Below are positions 50,101 to 64,000 of a stretch of DNA of 64,000 nt, in pieces. The notes beneath the pieces are model-generated. The model was not told the origin of the DNA. It made no database searches and saw only the letters and a program-made list of their open reading frames with translations. Where the stretch lies: contig NW_019774025.1 of NCBI RefSeq assembly GCF_001039355.2, positions 137,626-201,625 on the forward strand, written 5' to 3'. Origin of the DNA: Lingula anatina (taxonomy: Eukaryota > Brachiopoda > Lingulata > Lingulida > Lingulidae). A program made the translations under genes and the position numbers. Position 1 is the first letter of the stretch, and each line of letters starts with the position of its first letter.

Positions 50101-50231
50101 GTCCATTGCCAAAAGAGCCAGGTTGAAATACACTGTCGCCGAGCCCGGGGTGGGTATTCACCCACTGACCCTTCCGCCGTTGAATCTTCACGTCAAATTT
50201 CAAACCACAGGCAGCAATACGGGTATCAACA
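47158..50231. other. intergenic stretch
   Basis: The first 400 bases are upstream of the Gln-rich gene and should hold its promoter, but I see no clear TATA. Minus frames at 47233-47527 are open without coding features. A short GGTGGATCCATGG repeat end lies near 48248 and poly-T at about 49090-49115. No gene is supported. Confidence 0.4.
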
Positions 50232-51321
50232 TCAAAGCGTGGTCTCCACGTCCATTTGGTCAGCACTGGATACGCTCAGGTCCTCTAGGGAGTCGTTGGC
50301 ACCTGAGTCTAGGAAGGCGTCACACTGTGTCGAACCATTTGAAGCGACTTTTTGAGGAGAGTCCTGGTGCTCTTCGTCTATCGTCCCCATGCCGGCTGAG
50401 GTCTGGGCTATGAGGACAGCGAGGCCCACTGAAATGATTGAGATATGGAAAATTTAATGAGATCAAAGGACAATGTAGGAGAGAGAGAGAGAGAGAGAGA
50501 GAGATCTAGGAGAGAGAGAGATTGATATTTAGAATGTATTGAAAATATGTGTAAGTGTGTGAGAGAGAAATATTCTTTCAGATTTTTCTACATCGAAAAT
50601 TAGAATTTCGAAAATAATTAAATGTGTCGTTTTACTCGGGTAATAAATAAAACACACACCTGCGCGCACTGCATCCTATGCTATTGAAAAAACCTACATT
50701 GGGTTTTAACTTTCTTAAATTTGCTTTTTTTTATTGGACATAGCATGCGTCCCTGTGAGGTTATAAAAGAATTACCCTTGCTGTCAAAAACGTTCCTTCA
50801 AGCAAAGTGAATGTAAGAATTACAACTAAATAGCGCACATGTTGGAAAAGGTACTATTGAATATGTCTGATTAACAGGAGATTGAAATTCAACAGTGATC
50901 GCTCGCAATTACTAGAAATGTGTGACTGGGGAAATTCCTGGATTGCATTTTTAGTTTTCATTATAATCATACAGTATTATCTTTATCTACCCATACTGTG
51001 GCAGATTCCATCAAAATATCCACTCACTGTGACTAGTATATTTCGAGCCACTTTAAGAGCTGGTTTTTTTATATAGATGAAATGTGGCTTGAATGCACGC
51101 TTACCTGTATTAACACCCATGTGGCCATTAACACCACTGTCACGTGACCATAAACACCACTGGACACTGGACACACTGGACAAGTAGTGGACAAGTGCAG
51201 CACAACGAACACAAACAAAAAGTGCACCACACGCGTAACCAAGACAACAGGAAAGTGTGCGTACGCTACTGATGCAACTAGGCGTGAACATCAGACACAG
51301 TGCTGAAATAAAAATCTTCAT
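50232..51321 (-). CDS. possible small secreted protein, two exons
   Basis: Exon 51321-51105 (ATG to GTAAGC donor) and exon 50428-50232 (acceptor TCATTTCAG to TGA) match in phase 1 and give 137 residues. The start MKIFISALCLMFTPSC looks like a signal peptide. The first exon is Cys-rich and hydrophobic. The second is acidic and Ser/Asp-rich (IDEEHQDS, FLDSGANDSLEDLSVSSADQ). An in-frame ATG nine codons upstream is possible. No family is recognised. The region of exon 2 is also open in a second minus frame (50266-50039) and on the plus strand (50045-50413), so the coding frame is uncertain. Confidence 0.4.
50479..50520. repeat. GA microsatellite
   Basis: Two GA runs are separated by TCTAGG in the intron of the possible secreted gene. 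Confidence 0.85.
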
Positions 51322-51789
51322 ACTAGTGCACGACGACAGAGCTGACACGTGCGCATTTGATTAAGTGCTGATTTGGCGTTTGTAAAGACACGTACTTAAA
51401 GCCAGCCAACACTAGTTTGTGATTGCCGCGTGCCCTAGTCTGGATCATATCTAACTTCATAAAATATCTTAAGTCAAACAAGTTCGGTCTTGATCTTCAG
51501 ACAACTTATTTTTTTCAAAATAAATTTGTTTTAGTGCAATAACTTACAATACGGCCAAAAACGTTACAAACTCAGGTCAAAATAAAATGCTTTCTTATAT
51601 CTAAGACCAGCTTTCTTCTTAAGCCGTGTTATGGAATTGGACCAATTCAAGTTAAAAATTCTCAATTCTGTCGAGATATAATAATTGTTATTAATTTCTC
51701 TGTTAAAGCATATAGATGACTTATTTTACCGTTCGTTCGTGTACATTTGCTTGCTTTTGCATCCTTAGGGGAACTATCAGCCTCAGACA

Positions 51790-52027
51790 TCGCAGCAGTT
51801 GGATCGATCCAATTTTGTAGGATTCTCGTTTAAGTCACTGTAAAGTGCAATCAGTGTAATCAGCTGAACTGTCTGAATTCCCTCGAGTAGCTAGGGGGGT
51901 AATTAATTTCCGTGCACGTTCGACGTTATTACCCCTTAGCTGCTCGAGGAGGCGTGACGGATAATTAAGCTGATAACATTGACTGCACTTAAGCGAGAAT
52001 CCCAGCAGAGTTGGATCGATCCAGCTG
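51790..52027. mobile_element. foldback element, family A-related
   Basis: Ends GTTGGATCGATCCAA and GTTGGATCGATCCAG, arms GATTCTCGTTTAAGT and ACTTAAGCGAGAATC, and a centre with TAGGGGGGTAATTAA versus TTATTACCCCTTAGC form a near-complete hairpin. The end sequence differs from the other copies, so it is probably a subfamily. Confidence 0.7.
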
Positions 52028-52497
52028 GTACAAAGTCCGAATCTGAATGCTCCCATATACTTCCGGCGCCTGCTTAAATGATCCTTGCGCACAGCACGTG
52101 GGATGTATGTTAACTGTATCTGCATATTCTGAAACATCTCGTTCGTCAACGTAACTACTTTTTATTAAGCAAAGCGTTAATAACAACAAGTAAATAAAAG
52201 TATCTATATACATTTTGAATACTACCACAGCCGCACGAAGTGTAAATATGAACATAAAGGTGATTACAGGTACAAAAACAATTTAATGCATACAGCGTCA
52301 TATAAATAACGTAAAGAGTCGTATTAACCCATGCATCTAGTGAGGTATGTGCTGAATCTACATGGGCAACAACCTTTCATTTTTATTTAGTTGTATACCC
52401 AAGAGAATATACCCTTACAAATGAGCGTGCAATCAACGGTGTATTTCATCTCAGAAAACATCGGTTAAATATTAAATAACGTCGTGAATTGTGCAAT

Positions 52498-52503
52498 TTT
52501 ATT
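52498..52503 (-). terminator. candidate polyadenylation signal of the receptor gene
   Basis: AATAAA on the minus strand (plus TTTATT) lies about 145 bases past the receptor stop codon. Confidence 0.4.
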
Positions 52504-52645
52504 GAGCGCATACAAATTTCTCGGTCTGTATTGGCATCTTTTCACCCCTAGATATTATAGAAAATATTGCATTGGTACAAAAACAAATAAATTAAAGATA
52601 AAATTGGCCATTGTGTCACTTAGTGTAGAATCACAGCCCCGTTTT

Positions 52646-58100
<5,455 letters not shown>

Positions 58101-59277
58101 TTACAGATTTAGGGCATAATGCCTATTCATTTTTACACCTTAAGATGTACTGACGATTATAAAATATGCACGGCGCACTTAAACAAAAACATTATATCAC
58201 AGCACCTCAAATTGAAGAACTCTGCCTCGGAGTGACACCTTGTGGTAGATTTTAGACACAAGACACGTTCTAAACTTTTGTTGACCTCGGCGTCAAGTGG
58301 CACAGTGGCACGACGCACATACCAGTATGCACTACTGGGGTACATGTGTCATACTGTTGCAAAACTATAGGTTAAAACACAGAGGATATGCCGCATAACA
58401 GCTCAACAGAAAATCAATGGGGTAGCAACATAATGTGTACAGACAGCAAAGAATACGACGCAGCTTGTCAACATTCTTACATCGTAATACTGCCTATTGT
58501 CTGAATTCATGTTTTAATTTTACAGAGATTACGGGTAGGTCATTGATTCTGTCTCCGGGTGAAACCGGCCACTCATCTGACAGCTAGTTATGCTCATTGG
58601 CGTGCAGTTTCCAGTTTAATAGGCGCCTCACTAAATCAGTTTGCCAATTGTTTTGTCTCGACAGAAGTACACCCCCTGAGATTCAAAGTTTACTAAAGAC
58701 CAACTTTCATTCTCAGTACAATTGGGACCGGCAGAAGCATGCTTAAAATCGAGATTAGTTTCCGTGAATATTGACACTCAGGGTGACAAACATAGCACAC
58801 ACGCACAACTGAATATAGTGTGTCTTAAAAATAAGAATTACTGGTAGATGAATTTTTAGAGATAGTCCTCTAAAAGACTTTGGCGTTGATTATACACCGT
58901 ACTAGAATCAAGGAGTTATAATCTGTTTTAACTCCTTGCTAGAATGCAGGGGCTCGATCGATGAGGTTTCTATTTAACATAGACCTCTACATGTATTTCT
59001 GGAATACATCGCCGCTACGAGGAAGAAAATATTCATAAGGGACTTTTTAAAGTTAACTCCTGCTCTTCGTCATTTAAAAAATATGAAGGTTGACTGTGAA
59101 TGAAAATCGGTATTTTGTGCAGTTTGTATAGCAAAAGATTCTATCGCGCCTAAATTTGTATCATACTTCAAACATGTAGGTTATCAACAAAAAGAATATG
59201 TTAGTGGAACGGATAGAAAAATACATATAAACTGAAATTTAATGCTAAATGTTTTAGCTCCAAAATTCATGTATACT

Positions 59278-59430
59278 CAGGTCCGTAGCCAGGGGGGGTT
59301 CGGGGGGGTTCGAAAGCTGGGAAAAGGTCCACTCTGGGTAAAATTTGATCTAGGCAGATGAAGTTTTTATGGGCAAGGGTCCACTTTAAAAAAAAGAACC
59401 CCCCTTTTGAAATTGCTGGCTACGGGCCTG
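59278..59430. mobile_element. 153-bp MITE-like element
   Basis: Terminal inverted repeats CAGGTCCGTAGCCAG and CTGGCTACGGGCCTG differ at one position. The interior is G-rich at the left (GGGGGGTTCGGGGGGG) and C-rich at the right (AACCCCCCTTTTG). No coding capacity. A target duplication was not resolved. Confidence 0.75.
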
Positions 59431-60024
59431 AGACTATATTGAAATAATGGCCACCAATTCTTAATTGTAAGATAAGCTTTGTCCATGGATAAGCATACAA
59501 CAGATGATATCATAATATTCTCGCCTTAGGCTAGAGAATCTTCAGCTTAAAACTCCAGACAAACCGTTACTGATTTTTCTTGACGAGAGCTGTCCAACCT
59601 TGAAAACTTTAATGGAACTGATTCTGCTCATAAGTATGGGATATATATTTTTCATCCAGTAAAATGGGTTTTTCAATTTCTCTTGTGAATAATGAAAAAG
59701 GAAACTCTTAACGAAACTCTTTCTACCTGCGTCATGGTGTTACGAACCTCCATCGACTGGTTGGTCATGGGAACAAGGCTAATTTATTTGATGAAGGGTC
59801 CAAGCGTCAGCTCTCAAAGGAATAAAAACACGTTAAGTCTCCTTGGATACTGTTATTTTTTTATCAGATACTCAGAATTGGTCTTGGTGGGCATGTGATA
59901 CAGACGGTATATCATACATGTAGTGGGCATGGATAAAAATCCTCAAATTTCGTACTTTTGTTACATATGGCGGTGTATACACTGTAGAACCTACATGTAT
60001 CATCCGCAGGAGCTTCAAAGATTT

Positions 60025-60114
60025 GCGCGCGTGTGTGTGTGCGTGTGTGTGTGTGTGTGTGTGTATGTTTGAGTGGGTGTGTGCGTATGTTTGAGTGGGT
60101 GTGTGCGTGGCAGA
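60025..60114. repeat. GT microsatellite and TATGTTTGAGTGGGTGTGTG duplication
   Basis: A (GT)n run with GC interruptions is followed by two copies of TATGTTTGAGTGGGTGTGTGC. Confidence 0.85.
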
Positions 60115-60314
60115 GAAGCGGCTGGTTACATTTAAACCCGATGAGACTTATTTTTGAATGACACGTCCAGTAGAATGTCGCATTAACCCATCTTTGCGGG
60201 AACTTGCTTTAAATCAATTTTTCGAGTTCACTGTCCTTGGATAAACAAATAAATACCCCAAGTTCCCACTAGATGTGATACCCGGTCATACGAACAGAGA
60301 TTTTGGGGGTGATA

Positions 60315-60490
60315 TCGCGCATTCAGAACAGTGGACTTACAGATACGCGAATCAAATATGGTCGACCCACTTGAATGCTTCTTGCGTAATCCCCGCGGGG
60401 AATCTATTCAGTGTCAAATCGGGAATAAAGCGACAATCTTTTCTCGTGGGTCACCATATTTGATCCGCGGATCTGTTAGTCCACTGTTCT
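60315..60490. mobile_element. hairpin element C, first of an adjacent pair
   Basis: Left arm ATTCAGAACAGTGGACTTAC ... ATCAAATATGGTCGACCCAC pairs with right arm GTGGGTCACCATATTTGATC ... AGTCCACTGTTCT. The middle has TCCCCGCGGGGAATCTATTC. No coding capacity. Confidence 0.75.
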
Positions 60491-60668
60491 AGGCCCCATT
60501 CAGAATAGCGGACTAACTAGTCTGAAAGCTAAATATGACCAACCCACTTGAACACTTCCACACGGGATATCTATTCAGTGTCCATTAGCCGATTAGACGG
60601 CAAGCTTTGTAGCGGGCCGCCATACCTGACCCTCGGGCTAGTTAGTCCCCTATTCTGAATGGGGCCAT
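60491..60668. mobile_element. hairpin element C, second of an adjacent pair
   Basis: Left arm GGCCCCATTCAGAATAGCGG ... ACTAACTAG pairs with CTAGTTAGTCCCCTATTCTG ... AATGGGGCC. The interior AATATGACCAACCCACTTGA ... ATCTATTCAGTGTC parallels the first hairpin, so the two are diverged copies placed head to tail. Confidence 0.75.
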
Positions 60669-63002
60669 ATTCTCCTAGGAAGCCAAGAAGAAAACCTTTC
60701 ATGCTCTGTCGCGGGAGGATGTTTCCAATTGAATCATCAACGTAAACAGCCCTTGGCATTGCCCTCCATTGCTTTCAATTGGTATGACCACACTGGGCGC
60801 CGTTTGTTTTGTTGTATTGCAATCATCGCAGAGAAGATTATACATGTTTTAGTTTTAAATCGAAAGCCAAACATAAAAGTATTTCCGAAACTTTGTATCA
60901 TCCGCTGACAGCCGCGTTATATAGATAATGGTTGTCATGTTAACAAACACGCTGAATTACAGGAAGTTACGACTATAAATTACAAAATTGAATAAAGACT
61001 GTTAGTCGCAAACTTTTCAATTCTATTTCGGTCACATTCACAATAACAAAGGCAACTCTCTCAGTACAAAATTGTTTTAAATTGTTACCAAATTTGCGTC
61101 TCACGTTTGAGTGTCCAGCAGAAACGAGAGCGAGGGGGTAAAATACACATGCCCATCAGTTGCTCATTTAAGGGAATCAGATTTTAATCCCTTCTTTCAT
61201 ACTGCTAACAAGCAAATCCACACATATATCAATTACAGCTCAGTAAAGTCAATACTGCCTACCGTCCATCTGACAGGTTAGCATTACCAATAAAGCGAAA
61301 TACAAATACGAAGCTTTCTTTGATATTGTATTTTGAAACCATCCGCGTGTCTCCCAGAACATTTCGTGTGCAAGCTACAGTGACTTCGAATTAGCGGCAT
61401 GTCTGTCATTGTTTGGAACTTGTGTGAATTTCCACCTTGCTATTTGATATTCGATCTGCATTAGTTCTCCAACGGAAGAGTCGTCAATGAAAAGTGTACA
61501 GCTCGTCGGAAGACAATAATTGCGATTTAAAGTCTTTGTTTTGTTTTCATAACACCGTTAAAATCGATGCCAGAGTAACACCATGTGTAAGTTCTCTCGT
61601 ATCTAATGGCAAGAGTTTACTAGCGGTTAACATCCCACGCTCTATCTTGAAACAAATTAAGGACGAAATTATTGGATTTTTGGTTTGGAACTCAAATCTA
61701 TCCCACTTCACTACACTGAACGAGCTAAATCAGAAACTTGCACACAATAAGTCCAATGATATCAACGATATAAATCAACGACTTTAAGATCACGTATAGT
61801 GGGCGAATATCTCATCAAATATCAAAGGAGATAAAAAAAAGAGAAACAAGGCTTTTCGATACTGCCAAACCAACGTTGATCCAATCATAGCTTCTTGAAA
61901 CTGAACTCTTGCTGTTTGCTGAAACGACTCTTTGAAGCTAATTGAGTTGTCGTCGTAGCACCAACTTTCCGTTCATGTTCCAGCCTGTTTCGGTAATGTG
62001 GATTTTTCAGCCAATATCAGGCACAGTTGTGATGAAATGTCATTGTTATTAGGGGCTATGTTTCGTATCAACTGCCGTTATAATTAAGTCATTCTGGTAA
62101 AAAATTGCCAGAAGAAGGCCAATAATATTTTCTGCCGAAGAAACCTTATTTGAACTGCGAAGATCATGACATTTGTGCGTACGACTATGTGTGAATGTCT
62201 GTGTGTTAACAATATAACTGTTGTTCTACAAAAAAACTTCATCGGTTGACCTAGCTTGTTCTCAGCAAGAAGTTGCTTACTCATTATGAAATTATGCCGG
62301 GTCGGCCATTGATTAGTACATTGTATGCTAATGAACATGGCTGTGAGTAAATATGAAGTATGATTTTAAGTTAAGAAACCAGTCAGGTAACCACAAACCG
62401 ATGGAAAAAATGACCTTCTTTTTTTCTTTTTGTAACATATACGACGAACCACTTTTACAAACCGCCACTTTTTGAAATCAGCATTTCAGTTTGGTCTTAA
62501 CACCATAAACTATTTTAAGCGACTCTATATTTTCGTCTTTGATAAACCAATTTGTCCACGGTATTACCAGCTGTAATAAATAACCTGGTTTTAGAAGCAT
62601 TAATCGAATGTCCCGGAGTTTCAATGATCGAGTTTTGGCAAGCCGGTGTTATAGGGAAGACGTCTGCCAGGAATCGGACTCGTTCCACCCCGTGTCTCTG
62701 GCTCTCTAATAATGCCAAAGAGCACGGAGAAGGACAGGCAACAGGTGCAAATTGATGGTACGGTCCGCAGGGTAGATAGTTTTTTAACATGTTCGGCGTA
62801 TCACAATGCAATTTAAATGTCAATACCTGATACTGTGGCTTTCCTAAGAATGACAAATTTACACTGTTCGTAGCGTCTAAATTTAAAACGGCGTGCACTG
62901 AGAAACCCTTTTATTACATACATCTGTCCGTCATCACGCCTATAAACCCCCTACCGAATAATACTCAATTATCTCGATAAAAATTAAAATGCTTATTTAT
63001 TC

Positions 63003-63026
63003 GGGGGGGGGGGGGGGGGGGGGGGG
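63003..63026. repeat. poly-G tract
   Basis: 24 consecutive G. A related short ACAG repeat lies at about 63148-63172. Confidence 0.9.
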
Positions 63027-64000
63027 CAAGAGCAAACATTTACACTATTGTCCAGATCTAGAAAAGCGAGTTTGACAAAAGTCAGTTTTAAGTTTTAGGC
63101 CAGTTTAAAGACAAATATAACTTCCTCAGCTGATTTTTTTCTGGGGGCAGACAGACAGACAAACAGACAGACAAAGGAGGAGGAACAGGTAGAGGCAGAG
63201 AATGAGTGTTTTTTTTTCACACATCCACGACAGTATCTTTCAAAATGCTAGAGGGCAATTATCAATCAATGCCTGATGTCAAAAACGAAGTGCTCGCCTC
63301 AACTTAGCACTTCGCCATGACACTTGATGAGAGAGCTGCCGTCAACCCTTAACGAAGGAGTTAAAGTGATTGATCAATCAAGAATAATTCCCTCACGTCA
63401 AGATTAATGCTTTCTAGTCACTAATTTTGCTGCACCCTTTGTTTCTTTCTTCTTGTTAATTTAAACAAGCGTGCCGTTTTCGAAATATAGAAATATTTCC
63501 ATTCGTTAACGGGCTTCTTGCCTAAATGAAGTTTTTTTGCTGATGTGTAGTCATTTGATAGTTGAGATCCACGGCATAAACAGAGAGGGCAAATAATAAA
63601 AGGGGTCACGTCAAATGTTCCTATATTCCTAGAACTGTGACAGTGCTAGGAATTTTGTTTTTCTAGATCAAATCACAAGATAATTTGATAAATTGAAAAT
63701 ACACTGGTGGTTGAAAAGAATTCCTGGATCCAAAAACCTGAACAACTGGGTCTGATGGCAACAATCATGAAAGGTTTTGTTTCACAAACATAGCTTTTTC
63801 TGTGGTGATGTAACATCATCCATTTATATGGGTGACTTTAAAATGTTGGCTACACATCTGATACACAGCTGCTATAGCTACAAATATTAAACATATCCGC
63901 CCTGAAGTATATATTGAAGCCTTTACAAGGTCATACACCTGTCAGATTTTCATTTAATTAATAGTTTCAAATACGTATTTGAGTGACCCACTCTTTATGC

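Noticed and set aside
62515-62898. 127-residue minus frame as the missing N-terminal receptor exon
   Set aside because: It lacks any flytrap motif or the expected junction before PQISYAS.

Overview
The window looks like nuclear DNA of an invertebrate animal, most likely a lophotrochozoan such as a marine mollusc. This is inferred from AT-rich, repeat-laden DNA, short exons with canonical GT-AG introns, secreted extracellular-domain genes, an L1/Tx1-like LINE and several hairpin element families. Nothing bacterial or phage-like is present. No exact species can be given from the sequence alone.

Layout. 1-6.2 kb is mostly intergenic, with a chromodomain remnant near 3.7 kb. 6.2-8.65 kb (minus) holds the last four exons of a thrombospondin type-1 (TSR) protein. 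8.7-15.6 kb is a decayed LINE that contains a 507-base assembly gap and is partly duplicated across it. 16.3-16.7 kb resembles a solo LTR. 16.7-30.4 kb is a tandem duplication of about 7 kb. Each unit carries one five-exon plus-strand gene for a secreted protein with a signal peptide, an EGF-like module, two microexons and a PPC-like beta-sandwich domain. 30.4-31.9 kb is a second, minus-strand LINE fragment. 33.1-37.4 kb (minus) is a complete five-exon lipocalin gene whose third exon occurs twice. 37.5-44.0 kb is gene-poor. 44.05-47.16 kb (minus) is a two-exon gene for a secreted Gln/Gly/Ser/Met-rich repeat protein with a Cys-rich C-terminus that I do not recognise. 50.2-51.3 kb (minus) is a possible two-exon small secreted protein. 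52.6-58.1 kb (minus) holds seven exons of a class C GPCR of the metabotropic glutamate receptor type; its 5' exons were not found in the window. 58.1-64 kb is mainly introns or intergenic DNA with hairpin repeats.

The genes do not form an operon or an obvious pathway. Four of the six encode proteins predicted to be secreted (the EGF-PPC pair, the lipocalin and the Gln-rich protein). The TSR protein is extracellular by domain content. The receptor is the only clear membrane signalling protein. All exon models were built by hand from splice sites and matching intron phases, with no transcript evidence.

The sequence also carries assembly warnings. There is a 507-N gap flanked by about 1.1 kb of repeated sequence. 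Two of the four single-N bases join near-identical or identical repeats, so some apparent duplications may be unmerged haplotypes.
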